Shown here one piece after another: positions 8,296 through 17,527 of a stretch of 64,000 nucleotides of DNA (positions within the stretch are counted from its first letter, which is position 1; each line of letters starts with the position of its first letter). Location of the stretch: NCBI GenBank assembly GCA_964643965.1, contig CAZXVH010000011.1, positions 1-64,000 of the forward strand, read 5' to 3'. A program made the translations under genes and the position numbers. The DNA comes from GCA-2746795 sp964643965. Lineage in GTDB: Bacteria; Chloroflexota; Anaerolineae; Promineifilales; Promineifilaceae. Under the pieces are notes generated by a model, which was given only the letters and a program-made list of their open reading frames with translations, was not told where the DNA came from and made no database searches.

Positions 8296-9984
8296 CTAAT
8301 CTCTCGCCTTCATTTTTGCCAGCAGCGCCATCATGCTCTCATTGCCGCCGGCCGGGGGTCGCCATTCCACTTGCACGGCCGGAGCGCCCTGGGCTACCAG
8401 ACTGTCGTAAAAGGATTCCAGCCCCACATTGATCGCGGCCAGCGGCGCTTTAAACGCCGCCAGATCGACCGGCTGCTTTAATACGGGCGGCGTGGGCTGC
8501 ATTCGTTGGCTGATCCTGGCTACGGCGCTGGCGGTATCATTGAAAACTTCGGCCCCGGCTGCCCTCAGTTTCTCAATTTGGACGGCCCTGTCCTGCGGAT
8601 CCTCATCGGTGCCGATGAGAACAATGATCACGGGCAACGGCCGTTTCCCCCCAGTAATTTCAGCCACCACCGGCCCTAACTCAGCGGCCGGGTCAGGATG
8701 AGCGCCTTCGCCCAACACCACGTCCAGCACAATCAGGCCCACTTCAGGGTCGGCGGCTTCCTGACGCAAGCGGCGGATGCGCAAATCGTTGTCCATCATG
8801 GGATGCAGGCGGCCCTGGGTAAATCCATCTGCGCCCATATCCAGGATGGTGTGGCCCTGGCTCACCAGCGGATCGGCCAGCTTTTGTTCAGGATGGATGG
8901 GGCCGTTGGCGTAAAGCGGGGAGAGGACGGCTTGCAAGCCCAGCAAGGTTTCATACGCCAGCGTACCGCCGGAAAACAGGCCGCGCAAAAAGCCTTTTAA
9001 CTGCGGCGGACGCGGGGGTAAAGTGGCTGGTTTATGGGATAATTCCAGGGCGAGAACGGCCGTTTCCCACGCAGTATGGGCAAAATACAAATTCCCTAAT
9101 TGGCGGGCTGGCGGCGGGTAGCCGATGAAGTTGACCACCACCGGCTTGCCCGCAGTTTGAGCGGCCGCCAACAAGCTGGCGGCTATTTCTGGCGCGGGTG
9201 GTTTAGAGAGGAGGATGATAACGGCCGTTTCCTCATCCTGCGCCAGCGCCGCCAAACCTTGCCGGGTGGTCACGCCGCCCACCGGCGATGATAGGTCCCG
9301 CCCGCCAGCGCCAATGGCTTGAGACAGACCACCCCCCAGTTGATGGATGTGACTGCTCACCGCCTGCAAGCCAGTGCCCGAAGCGGCCACCAGGCCAACA
9401 GCGCCCCGCCGCACCCGGTTGGCAAACCCCAGACCGACGCCATTGATAACGGCCGTGCCGCAGTCTGGCCCCATCACCAGCAGCCCGTTAGCCTGCGCCT
9501 GCTGTTTCAGATCAACTTCATCCGCTAGAGACACGTTATCGCTGTAGAGGAAAACATGTTTGCCCAGGCGCAGGGCGTCACGGGCCACACCGGCCGCATA
9601 CCGGCCCGGAACTGAAACCAACACCCAGTTGGCGGCCGGTAACGCCTTCGCCGCCGAATCCAGGCTGCGCGGACGGAAGCTCTGACCGGCGCTGCTGCCC
9701 CGGCGTTTAAGCAGGTCGTCTACTTGTGACAAGGCGTTTTCCGCCGCGTCAAACGTATCGGCCTTGACCACAATGAGCAGATCATCAGGGGTGATTGAAC
9801 CTGTAGCATTCAATGGTTCCGGCCACAAGCCAGAAGATTGCAGCAGCTCTTTGTTGGCGGCCGTGGCCATCATCACCCCGGCATCCAGAACAGCCGGCAG
9901 CGCCGCCAGCGACCGCTGTAATTGCATCAGCACCACTGAATCGTAATATGCGCCCGGCCGTATCTCAAACTTTAAACTCGCCAT
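8296..9984 (-). CDS. fdrA: FdrA/AllF family acyl-CoA-synthetase-like protein
   Basis: A 562-residue protein of the FdrA family, related to succinyl-CoA synthetase alpha and beta parts. Landmarks: MGPDCGTAVINGVGLGFAN, VAASGTGLQAVSSHIHQLGGG and the Rossmann-like VLVSVPGRYAAG near residue 135. In E. coli FdrA (AllF) is a subunit of oxamic transcarbamylase. The ATG at 9984 is chosen because GAGGAGGG lies six bases upstream; a longer version from 10023 would overlap the rhomboid gene. It faces the DUF1116 gene instead of being co-directional. It lies 32 bp downstream of the rhomboid gene on the same strand, so the two may be co-transcribed. Confidence 0.85.
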   Translation of the reverse strand: MASLKFEIRPGAYYDSVVLMQLQRSLAALPAVLDAGVMMATAANKELLQSSGLWPEPLNATGSITPDDLLIVVKADTFDAAENALSQVDDLLKRRGSSAGQSFRPRSLDSAAKALPAANWVLVSVPGRYAAGVARDALRLGKHVFLYSDNVSLADEVDLKQQAQANGLLVMGPDCGTAVINGVGLGFANRVRRGAVGLVAASGTGLQAVSSHIHQLGGGLSQAIGAGGRDLSSPVGGVTTRQGLAALAQDEETAVIILLSKPPAPEIAASLLAAAQTAGKPVVVNFIGYPPPARQLGNLYFAHTAWETAVLALELSHKPATLPPRPPQLKGFLRGLFSGGTLAYETLLGLQAVLSPLYANGPIHPEQKLADPLVSQGHTILDMGADGFTQGRLHPMMDNDLRIRRLRQEAADPEVGLIVLDVVLGEGAHPDPAAELGPVVAEITGGKRPLPVIIVLIGTDEDPQDRAVQIEKLRAAGAEVFNDTASAVARISQRMQPTPPVLKQPVDLAAFKAPLAAINVGLESFYDSLVAQGAPAVQVEWRPPAGGNESMMALLAKMKARD

Positions 9985-10016
9985 CAAACCCTCCTCAAAC
10001 CTGGCAAGAAGCGCCT

Positions 10017-10670
10017 TTACCATAAATCATCTTCACGAATACGCAAAATGCCATCGCTATCCAGCAGATCATGCCCATCATCGTCGGCGCGTTTTGCCAG
10101 CAGATAAGCCGCCACGCCGCCGCCAATAAAGCCAAAGAGATGCCCCTGCCAGGAAATGCCGTTTCCCTGCGGCAGGACGCCCCACATCAAGCCGCCATAC
10201 AAGAAAAAGACGCCCACGGCCCAGAGCACGGCGCTCAGGCTGCGCTCAAACCAGCTGTTGAGCAGTAAATAACCAAAGTAGCCAAATACCAGGCCACTGG
10301 CCCCGATATGGGTGGTTCCCGTGGGGCCGATCAGCCAGGTTCCCAGGCCGCTGACCAGCACCACCACCAGCGTCACGGTGATAAAGGTGCGGGTTCCGCG
10401 CAGCAAGACGAACCAGCCCAAAACCAGCAGGGGCAAGGTGTTTGCCATCAGGTGGGCAAAGCTGCCGTGCAGCAGCGGCGCAAACAGAATGCCTTCCAAC
10501 CCGCCAATCTCTCGCGGGCGAATGCCAAAATTGTTTAACGCTCCCCGAAAAAACAGCCAATCCACGATCTCGACCAGCCAAATAAAGAGGATAAAGCCGC
10601 CCAAGATAATGGCCTGGCTCTTCAATGTCTGTTTAATGTCCCGCCAGTTGATGCCTTGTTCTTCGTTCAT
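10017..10670 (-). CDS. Rhomboid family intramembrane serine protease
   Basis: A 217-residue membrane protein with about six hydrophobic segments. The catalytic serine lies in HIGASGLVFG (residues about 120-130) and the catalytic histidine in SWQGHLFGFIGGG near residue 175. HGSFAHLMANT supplies the conserved His and Asn that stabilise the oxyanion in rhomboids. The C-terminal tail is short, acidic and cytoplasmic (ADDDGHDLLDSDG). The family cleaves membrane proteins within the bilayer; its substrate here is unknown. The gene runs into fdrA with 32 bp between. Confidence 0.88.
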   Translation of the reverse strand: MNEEQGINWRDIKQTLKSQAIILGGFILFIWLVEIVDWLFFRGALNNFGIRPREIGGLEGILFAPLLHGSFAHLMANTLPLLVLGWFVLLRGTRTFITVTLVVVLVSGLGTWLIGPTGTTHIGASGLVFGYFGYLLLNSWFERSLSAVLWAVGVFFLYGGLMWGVLPQGNGISWQGHLFGFIGGGVAAYLLAKRADDDGHDLLDSDGILRIREDDLW

Positions 10671-10743
10671 CGGTTAGATGTCCTTGCCTTTTTAGATTGC
10701 TCCACTCTCAAAAGATTGAGTCCTCCGAAAAAAGCCCTTTTTT

Positions 10744-10831
10744 ACCGCGGAGGACGCAGAGATCGCAGAGAGGTACTCTGGTTTTTTTAATTCTCCGCGC
10801 CCTCCGCGCTCTCTGCGGTTAGTTTTTTCGG
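10744..10831. repeat. Inverted pair of CGCAGAG-type repeats
   Basis: ACCGCGGAGGACGCAGAG (from 10744) and the reverse-oriented CTCCGCGCTCTCTGCGGTT (to 10830) form a large imperfect hairpin with T-runs on both sides. It lies just beyond the stop of the M24 peptidase gene and probably ends its transcript. Related single copies lie at 32752, 46811 and 62277. Confidence 0.7.
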
Positions 10832-10905
10832 TGCAGTCAAAGATTGAAGCAATCTTACATCGAGTTATGCTTGCCTCTACGGGAGAAGAGGATGATTGGT
10901 TGCGC

Positions 10906-12006
10906 TCAACCAAGGGGGATGGCGGGCTGCTTGGGGCATTGGCTGATGGTTTCCAGACCGCTCTCTGTAACCAGGAGCAGGTCTTCAATCCGCACCCCGC
11001 CCCAGCCCGGCAAGTAGACGCCCGGTTCGACGGTCATGATCATGCCGGTTTCCAGGCTGTATTTTTCACCACGAGGCAGGTGGGTCATAAATGGCGCTTC
11101 GTGGATAAACAGGCCCAGGCCGTGACCCAAACCGTGCCCAAAATAGTCACCATACCCCGCCTCTTTGATGAGATCGCGGGCCAGGGCGTCAACGGCCGTT
11201 GCTTTCATGCCTGGTGTGGTGTGTTGCAGAACGGCCGTTTGCGCCGCCAACACCACATTATAAATCGACCAAAATTGCTCGTCCGGTTCCCCCAGGAAAA
11301 AGGTGCGGGTCATGTCGCTCTTGTAGCCATCCACCTGTGCGCCCATGTCTACGATAATGGGGTCGCCCGCTTGCAACAGCCGGCCGCCGGGATGGTGGTG
11401 GGGCAGCGCCGCATTGGGACCAGAAGCCACAATGACATCAAAGGCCATTGCTTCCGCGCCGGCTTCGCGCATCCCCTTTTCCAACGCCCAGGCCGCTGCC
11501 TGCTCCGTCATGCCAGGACGGGCGATCTGGGGGAACCGGGCCATCACCTGGTCGGTAATGGCCGCCGCTGCCCGGATTTTCGCCAGTTCAGAAGCGCTTT
11601 TAATGGCTCGCAGCGGCTCAAAGGTCTCCGGCAGCGGCTTCCAGGTGATACCGGGCACGCCTGCCAGCCGTTCGGCGTCCGCCACCGTGACTGACTCCGC
11701 CTCCAGGCCAATGGTAGAAACGGCCGCTGCCTGCAAAAATTTGAGGGTCGCTTCATCGGTACGCTCGTACTTAAACAAGGTGAAGGTCGGCGATTGCCGG
11801 GCCGCCTGTTCCCAATAACGGAAATCGGTAGCCAACAGCGCTTGTTCGGCCGTTACCAACAAGTAACCAAAAGAACCGGTGAAACCGCTCAACCAGCGCC
11901 GGTTCTCTGGGCTGCTGACGAGGATGCCTGCTACCTGCCATTCTGATAATTTGTGACGAACGGCCGTTAACCGTGCCCGTAATTCATCTGTTTTCATCTC
12001 ATCCAT
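10906..12006 (-). CDS. M24 family Xaa-Pro aminopeptidase/dipeptidase
   Basis: A 366-residue cytoplasmic metallopeptidase. The N-terminal creatinase-like domain (residues about 8-130, with NRRWLSGFTGSFGYLLV) is followed by the pita-bread catalytic domain. All metal ligands are visible: two aspartates in VDMGAQVDGYKSDMTRTF, a histidine in FGHGLGHGLGL, and glutamates in TVEPGVY and VRIEDL. The family removes residues next to proline. The start has GGGGTG before it. Upstream lies the 70-bp tandem repeat block, downstream the hairpin at 10744, so the gene appears to stand alone. Confidence 0.9.
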   Translation of the reverse strand: MDEMKTDELRARLTAVRHKLSEWQVAGILVSSPENRRWLSGFTGSFGYLLVTAEQALLATDFRYWEQAARQSPTFTLFKYERTDEATLKFLQAAAVSTIGLEAESVTVADAERLAGVPGITWKPLPETFEPLRAIKSASELAKIRAAAAITDQVMARFPQIARPGMTEQAAAWALEKGMREAGAEAMAFDVIVASGPNAALPHHHPGGRLLQAGDPIIVDMGAQVDGYKSDMTRTFFLGEPDEQFWSIYNVVLAAQTAVLQHTTPGMKATAVDALARDLIKEAGYGDYFGHGLGHGLGLFIHEAPFMTHLPRGEKYSLETGMIMTVEPGVYLPGWGGVRIEDLLLVTESGLETISQCPKQPAIPLG

Positions 12007-12023
12007 GTTTCACCCCTTCGTAA

Positions 12024-12260
12024 CTGGGAGCGCGGACAGCTTGTCCGCTGACACATTGGGAGCGCGGACAGCCTGTCCGCCCTTTGCGGTCTGGAAGACC
12101 GCGCTCCATGACGCCAGTTGACACATTGGGAGCGCGGACAGCCTGTCCGCCCTTTGCGGTCTGGAAGACCGCGCTCCATGACGCCAGTTGACACATTGGG
12201 AGCGCGGACAGCCTGTCCGCCCTTTGCGGTCTGGAAGACCGCGCTCCATGACGCCAGTTG
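12024..12260. repeat. Perfect 70-bp tandem triplicate of hairpin-forming units
   Basis: Units at 12051-12120, 12121-12190 and 12191-12260 are identical base for base, and a partial copy (GGGAGCGCGGACAGC...) precedes them at 12026-12050. Each unit has an outer stem (GGAGCGCGG with CCGCGCTCC) enclosing two inner stems (GCGGACAG with CTGTCCGC; GCGGTCT with AGACCGC), so a three-way folded structure is possible. It fills the divergent region between the M24 peptidase and DUF3054 genes. Apparent reading frames through it are artefacts. Confidence 0.95.
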
Positions 12261-12328
12261 ATAAATCACGCTGCATTTTTCTTTGAATGCCGATACAATC
12301 GGTGCAGATTCAAACAACGAGGCTTTTT

Positions 12329-12766
12329 ATGACCCCACCAAAAAATAATATTTTTCGCATTGTACTGCTGACCGGCGACCTGCTCGCCATTTTGCTGTTT
12401 GTCTTCATTGGACAACAAGATCATGACACGATGGATGTCAATAACCCGGTGCTGGGATTGTTAAAGTCGGCTGCGCCCTTTCTTATCACCTGGCTGGTTG
12501 TGGCTTTCATCGTCCACGCCTATCCCAAAGCTGATGTATTCACAATACGCAGTTTGCTAACGAGCGGACTAAACGCCTGGTTAATTGCCGCGCCATTCGG
12601 CTTGATACTGCGAGCATTTCTATTAGGACGCGCCACCATTCCGATCATTTTCATGCTGTTGACGCTACTGGTGGCCGGCGCTTTTATCCTCATCTGGCGG
12701 CTGCTTTTTGCCTGGGGATGGCAAGCCCGTCAAAAACAGGCGAACTCGTCGCCCCAAACCAGCTAA
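12329..12766 (+). CDS. DUF3054 family membrane protein
   Basis: A 145-residue integral membrane protein with four hydrophobic segments. The motif GDLLAILLFVFIGQQDHD at residues 15-32 matches the DUF3054 signature (GD...FxxxGxxxH). Function is unknown. The ATG at 12329 is preferred to 12287 because GAGG lies six bases before it. The gene ends six bases before the convergent permease gene, with no room for a separate terminator. Confidence 0.78.
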   Translation: MTPPKNNIFRIVLLTGDLLAILLFVFIGQQDHDTMDVNNPVLGLLKSAAPFLITWLVVAFIVHAYPKADVFTIRSLLTSGLNAWLIAAPFGLILRAFLLGRATIPIIFMLLTLLVAGAFILIWRLLFAWGWQARQKQANSSPQTS

Positions 12767-12772
12767 CGTCCG

Positions 12773-13963
12773 CTACTTTTTCCCTTTCTGCTGCTTTCCC
12801 GCTTCTAATAATGCCTGGTTCTCCGTAAACAGCCCCGTCTCTGGAATGCCGGGATAGGGGTCCTTGCCGTGAATTTTTTTGAGCATGAATTGAAGCAGTT
12901 CGCCCACCATGGCGATAGCGGCGGCGGCCACGATAATACCCAGTAAACCAAAGGCGGTGCCAAAAGCCACGATGCCAAACAGCAGCAACCATACCGGAAT
13001 ATTTACGGAGCGGGAGTAAATACGCACATTGATAAAGTAATATGCGATGCCGGCAAGCAGCATAAATACGGCCATTTCTAAAAAGGCAAATAGCAATGGA
13101 TTCATAGAAATGGTATCTGAGCCAGCAAAAAGCGTAATGAAGAAAATGAGGATGATGGAAAAATAACCGCCCACGTTGGGGACGAAATTAGGCAGGCCAA
13201 TGATAAAACCATAGGTAAAGGCGTTGGGTACTCCGGTGATCCATAGCTGCACTGTAGCCAATGCCCAGTAAAAAAGCACCACAAGCAATGAGCCTACCAA
13301 ATAATTTTGAAAGAGATTTGCCAGGCGGGTCAGCAGGATAGCGTATTCACGACGGCTTTCCGCAGAAAGCTGATTGCCAAATGTGGTAATGGTGCGCGGC
13401 TTTTCCAAAAGGAAAAACAGCATGACGATGACGATAAAGAAGACATTGCTTAAGGAGCTGGCCAGGACGCTAAATGCCTGAAAGAAAATGTCGATGACGC
13501 CGGACGAAGTCAATAAGGAAATGCCGCTGCCAATCGTTGCCAGTTTACGCAAAGGCTCCAAAATGAAGCCTAAATCGAAGGAGCCAATGGTAAAGTTGTC
13601 TGGGCTGGGGATAAGGGAATTAACGGCCGTTTGCAAACCTTGCAAGGCAGCAACGGCCGTTTCCGCCAGAGAAACAATCAGCCACATCACCCCGACAAAA
13701 ACAATCAACACAAATAGAAGATAAACCAGCAACACGGAGAGGCGATAGGGTAGTTTTTTATGCAGGAGTTTGATCGGGTAACCCAGCAAAAAAGCGATGA
13801 TGACGGTATAGACAAAATTATAAAAAACGGGTTTGAAAAAATACAAAATGAGCGGTATCGCCAGGATAATTACCAACAGACCAAGCTGCTTTTGCCAATC
13901 CGGCCATTCATGATCAAGATGCCCGCCGGAGCCACCTTCTGAAGAGATTTTGTCTGCACTCAT
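12773..13963 (-). CDS. AI-2E family transporter (PerM/YhhT-like)
   Basis: A 396-residue membrane protein with about eight transmembrane segments, including LGLLVIILAIPLILYFFKPVF and a late GIVAFGTAFGLLGIIVAAAAIAM. The internal GFIIGLPNFVPNVGGYFSII matches the family hallmark (GxLxxIPxxGxxI). Members have been linked to AI-2 export or Na+/H+ exchange; the substrate here is unknown. The ATG at 13963 follows AGGAGG, which rules out the longer form from 14008. It is convergent with the DUF3054 gene. The 280-bp gap to the next gene holds only one ACGGCCGT palindrome at 14129 and short AT-rich stretches. Confidence 0.85.
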   Translation of the reverse strand: MSADKISSEGGSGGHLDHEWPDWQKQLGLLVIILAIPLILYFFKPVFYNFVYTVIIAFLLGYPIKLLHKKLPYRLSVLLVYLLFVLIVFVGVMWLIVSLAETAVAALQGLQTAVNSLIPSPDNFTIGSFDLGFILEPLRKLATIGSGISLLTSSGVIDIFFQAFSVLASSLSNVFFIVIVMLFFLLEKPRTITTFGNQLSAESRREYAILLTRLANLFQNYLVGSLLVVLFYWALATVQLWITGVPNAFTYGFIIGLPNFVPNVGGYFSIILIFFITLFAGSDTISMNPLLFAFLEMAVFMLLAGIAYYFINVRIYSRSVNIPVWLLLFGIVAFGTAFGLLGIIVAAAAIAMVGELLQFMLKKIHGKDPYPGIPETGLFTENQALLEAGKQQKGKK

Positions 13964-14243
13964 GATCTGTCCTCCTATCTGCTGAAACGAACATTCTAAC
14001 GATGGCATAGATTTTAACAGTTTTTATCACCCTGACATAAATTCATGGCGTCCTGATTGTTCTTTGTAAGCGAGCAGACATCCAAATGAACCACCTGCTC
14101 AGAACATGCCAAAAACCTATTCTCAAAACGGCCGTTTTGTGTCACAATGGGGGCCAAATTCTTTTTTTCATAAAAATTCAGCACATTTTCACACACATTG
14201 TTCATTATTTCTGGTAAAAAAGACGCCTAATCCAGGAGGAACA

Positions 14244-15185
14244 ATGAAACACCTTGCACTTATCATCTTCAGCTTCAGCTTATTTAGTTTAACCAGCTTT
14301 ATCGTCGCCTGCATCCCGACGCCTCCCCCGGAAACGGCCGTAGAGACCATCACCTCTGTCGGCAAAGTCCTGGTCATTGGCGATATTTCAGACGAAGCGG
14401 CGGAAACCATCGAAGGCACTCAGCCCATCGCCGATTATCTGGCCGCCCAACTCAATGATCAGGGCATCAGCGCCGGAGCCGTCAAAATCGCTCCTGATTT
14501 AGAGACCATGATTCAATGGGTCAAAAATGGCGAAGTCGATTTGTATTTCGACAGCCCCTATCCGGCCCTGGTCATCAGCCAGGAAACAGGGGCCATCCCC
14601 ATCTTACGCCGCCTCAAATACGGCGTAGACCAGTACTATTCCGTCTTTTTTACCAAAGCAGACTCCGATATTGAGGAACTGGAAGATTTACGCGGCCAGA
14701 TGGTGGCCTTTGAAGAATCATTCTCCACCTCTGGCTACATGCTGCCGCTGGCCTTCCTCATCGAAAACGGGATGAACCCGACACGCAAATCTAGCCTGGA
14801 AACGGCCGTTTCTGCCGACGAGGTAGGCTACGTATTCAGCACCGCCGACAATACCACCATCCAATGGGTCATCAGCGGCAAGGTATCCGTCGGCGTTATC
14901 GACGATGTAACCTTTGGCCGTCTGCCCGCAGAAACACAAGCAGAATTAAAAATCATCGCCCGCACCGAAGCAGTACCCCGGCAGCTTGTCCTCATTGGGC
15001 CGACTATTTCCCCAGAGCTGCAAGCCGCCATAAAAGCAACCCTGTTAGCCGCTGACGAAGACGAGGCTGGCCGAATCGCCCTGGAAATTTTCCTCACCAC
15101 CGAATTTACCGAATTCCCCGAAGGCGCGGAAAAAGCGTTAGAACGCATGAACAGCCTGTACCAACTGGCTCAAACCAACAAATGA
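14244..15185 (+). CDS. PhnD-like periplasmic substrate-binding lipoprotein
   Basis: A 313-residue lipoprotein with a signal peptide ending in the lipobox FIVAC (Cys at about residue 23), placing it on the outer face of the membrane. The body matches phosphate/phosphonate-type binding proteins (PhnD): QPIADYLAAQL, MIQWVKNGEVDLYFDSPYPALV and LEDLRGQMVAFEESFSTSGY. No ABC permease or ATPase follows. Instead the next gene, overlapping by four bases (ATGA), is a hybrid histidine kinase. It is therefore more likely a sensing partner than a transport component. Its ligand may be an oxyanion, but that is inference. AGGAGG precedes the start. Confidence 0.85.
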   Translation: MKHLALIIFSFSLFSLTSFIVACIPTPPPETAVETITSVGKVLVIGDISDEAAETIEGTQPIADYLAAQLNDQGISAGAVKIAPDLETMIQWVKNGEVDLYFDSPYPALVISQETGAIPILRRLKYGVDQYYSVFFTKADSDIEELEDLRGQMVAFEESFSTSGYMLPLAFLIENGMNPTRKSSLETAVSADEVGYVFSTADNTTIQWVISGKVSVGVIDDVTFGRLPAETQAELKIIARTEAVPRQLVLIGPTISPELQAAIKATLLAADEDEAGRIALEIFLTTEFTEFPEGAEKALERMNSLYQLAQTNK

Positions 15186-17434
15186 AACAAGCTGTCTGGA
15201 AAAATTGGTCGCTGGCTCTCAAACTCACTATCACCATCACCTTCATCGTGGTGCTGGTGGTGGCCGTTGTCACCCTCGTCTCAATCCGGCGTGAAAGACA
15301 AACCTTTCGGGCGGAATTAGAGCAGCAAGCAATCCTGCTGATCGATACCATCGCCGCCAGCGCCGCCGATTCCCTCTATTTCTTAGACGCCGATTTCCTC
15401 AACGACATGATGGTCGATTTAGGCCGGAACGAGGTGGTGGTTTTTGGCCGCATTTACGATGAAGACGGCCGTATCGTAGCCGACGCTTTGGACCCGGACC
15501 AACGGTTTAACGTGAGACCAGATTCCTTTGGCAAAGCCATCATAACCAGCGGCGACACCTTGTTCGACTGGCGAGCAGATGAACTAATTGCCGGCCGTTC
15601 GGTGATGCTGGGCGCCCAAACAGTGGGGGCGGTCAGTGTGGGCCTCCCCACCCTGCCCTTAGCCGCCAAAATCCAAGCGGTGCGCGACCAGGGCGTGGTG
15701 GTGGCGTTGGGCGCCGTTTTACTGGGCCTGGTTTTGGCGCTGCTGTTCAGCCGCTCCATCACCGATCCGCTGCAAGACATGGTGAAAGCGACGCAGCGCG
15801 TCAGCGAAGGGGACTTGTCGCAGCCGGTAGAGATTCGCAGCGGTGATGAACTGGCAATTCTCGGGGAACATTTCAACCAGATGACCGTCACACTGCAACA
15901 CACCCTCAACCAGATGGAAGGGGAAATTGACGAACGAAAACGGGCACAAATTGAGTTAGAAGCAGCGAAGGAAGAAGCAGAGTCAGCAAACCGGGCCAAA
16001 AGCACCTTTTTAGCCAATATGAGCCATGAACTGCGTACGCCGCTCAACGCCATTCTGGGTTATACGCAGCTTATAGCACGCGACCACGATCTTTCGCCCG
16101 GCATACGTGAACAGTTACAGATCGTTTCTCGCAGCGGCGAACATTTGTTGAGCCTCATCAACCAGGTGTTGGATATGTCTAAAATTGAGGCCGGCCGTAT
16201 GAAGGTCAACGAGCGCGAGTTTGATCTGTATAATTTATTGGCAGACATTGAAGCGATGTTTGCCTTACAGGCTCAGGAAAAGAACCTGCGCCTCATTTTT
16301 GAGCGCCATCCCGATATCCCCCGTTACATTCGCACCGATGAGATGAAGCTGCGCCAGATTCTCATCAATCTGCTCAACAACGCCTTTAAATTCACAGAAA
16401 CGGGCTATGTAATGCTGCGGGTGGATTATGCGCAGGAAGAGGAAGAGAAAACGGCCACTTCGACGCCGCTCAGGACAGGCGTTTCCACCCCACCTCCCGC
16501 CACCCTCCTCTTCACCATTGAAGACACGGGGCCAGGCATTGACCCGGAAGAGCTGGATACCCTCTTTGAGGCATTTGTGCAGGCCAAAGCCGGGCGCGAA
16601 TCCGGCGGCGGCACCGGCCTGGGGCTGGCTCTTAGCCGTCAATTTGCCCAACTCTTGGGCGGGGATATGAGCGCCCGCAACGTACAAGGCAAACCTGGGC
16701 ATGGCGCTTTATTCCACTTTCATATCAGCGTTGGCGTCATCACGGGCGTCAATCAAAAACAAGCCAAAGCGCCGGAAATAATCGCCCTCAAACCGGAGCA
16801 GCCTGAGTATCGTTTGCTCGTTGTCGATGACATCCCCGAAAGCCGGGAACTGCTGGTGCAACTGCTCACGCCGTTGGGTTTTGCCACCATGGAAGCGCAA
16901 GATGGCCTTGAAGCGCTCGATTTTTGGGAATCATGGTCGCCACATCTCATCTGGATGGATCTGCATATGCCGGTGATGAACGGTTGTGACGCCACCAAAC
17001 AGATCAAAGCCAACCCGCATGGGCAGAACACCATCATTATCGCCACCACTGCCAGCATCTTTACCGAAGAAATTGGCGGCATCATGAGCTGTGGCTTTGA
17101 CGATTTTGTGCGTAAACCGTTGCAAACGGAATTGGTATTTGAGATGTTGCAGCGCCATTTGGGAGTTGAATATATCTATGCGCTGCCAGAGGAAGAAGCA
17201 GAAAAGGGTGATAGTGGCCAGAAAAATGGGGCGCCTGCATGGCAAACGGCCGTTGCCATCCTGCCCTCCGCTCTCCGAGAAAATCTCAAAAATGCTGCCC
17301 TGCAAACCAATATGCGGGAAATGGATCGTCTCATCGCCCAAATCAGTGAAACCCAGCCCGACCTGGCCCATCAGTTTCAACAACTGGCTGATGAATTTGA
17401 ATACGGTAAAATACTCTCCATTCTGGAATCCTAA
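15182..17434 (+). CDS. Membrane hybrid histidine kinase
   Basis: A 750-residue sensor. TM1 spans about residues 13-33, an extracytoplasmic sensor domain about 34-170, TM2 about 171-194, then a HAMP domain and coiled coil. HisKA follows (SHELRTPLN, His about 282), then HATPase_c with NLLNNAFKFT, DTGPGI and GTGLGLAL. A receiver domain has Asp about 593 in WMDLHMPVMNG. A C-terminal helical region may be an Hpt-like remnant. A proline/threonine-rich insertion (residues about 423-440) lies inside the ATPase domain and may derive from a dispersed repeat. The start overlaps the stop of the PhnD-like lipoprotein gene (ATGA), so the two are translationally coupled and the lipoprotein probably presents a ligand to this sensor. 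Confidence 0.9.
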   Translation: MKQAVWKNWSLALKLTITITFIVVLVVAVVTLVSIRRERQTFRAELEQQAILLIDTIAASAADSLYFLDADFLNDMMVDLGRNEVVVFGRIYDEDGRIVADALDPDQRFNVRPDSFGKAIITSGDTLFDWRADELIAGRSVMLGAQTVGAVSVGLPTLPLAAKIQAVRDQGVVVALGAVLLGLVLALLFSRSITDPLQDMVKATQRVSEGDLSQPVEIRSGDELAILGEHFNQMTVTLQHTLNQMEGEIDERKRAQIELEAAKEEAESANRAKSTFLANMSHELRTPLNAILGYTQLIARDHDLSPGIREQLQIVSRSGEHLLSLINQVLDMSKIEAGRMKVNEREFDLYNLLADIEAMFALQAQEKNLRLIFERHPDIPRYIRTDEMKLRQILINLLNNAFKFTETGYVMLRVDYAQEEEEKTATSTPLRTGVSTPPPATLLFTIEDTGPGIDPEELDTLFEAFVQAKAGRESGGGTGLGLALSRQFAQLLGGDMSARNVQGKPGHGALFHFHISVGVITGVNQKQAKAPEIIALKPEQPEYRLLVVDDIPESRELLVQLLTPLGFATMEAQDGLEALDFWESWSPHLIWMDLHMPVMNGCDATKQIKANPHGQNTIIIATTASIFTEEIGGIMSCGFDDFVRKPLQTELVFEMLQRHLGVEYIYALPEEEAEKGDSGQKNGAPAWQTAVAILPSALRENLKNAALQTNMREMDRLIAQISETQPDLAHQFQQLADEFEYGKILSILES

Positions 17435-17527
17435 CCTGGACAAACCAGAAAAGATTTATCCATCTGCGGCAGATTTTCTTGTTTTTGCACAATAAAGTTT
17501 ATTGCTTCGTTATTTAAAGGAATGTTT

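Noticed and set aside
11994..12317. Frames encoding repeated WRHGARSSRPQRADRLSA peptides
   Set aside because: They are translations of the 70-bp tandem repeat.
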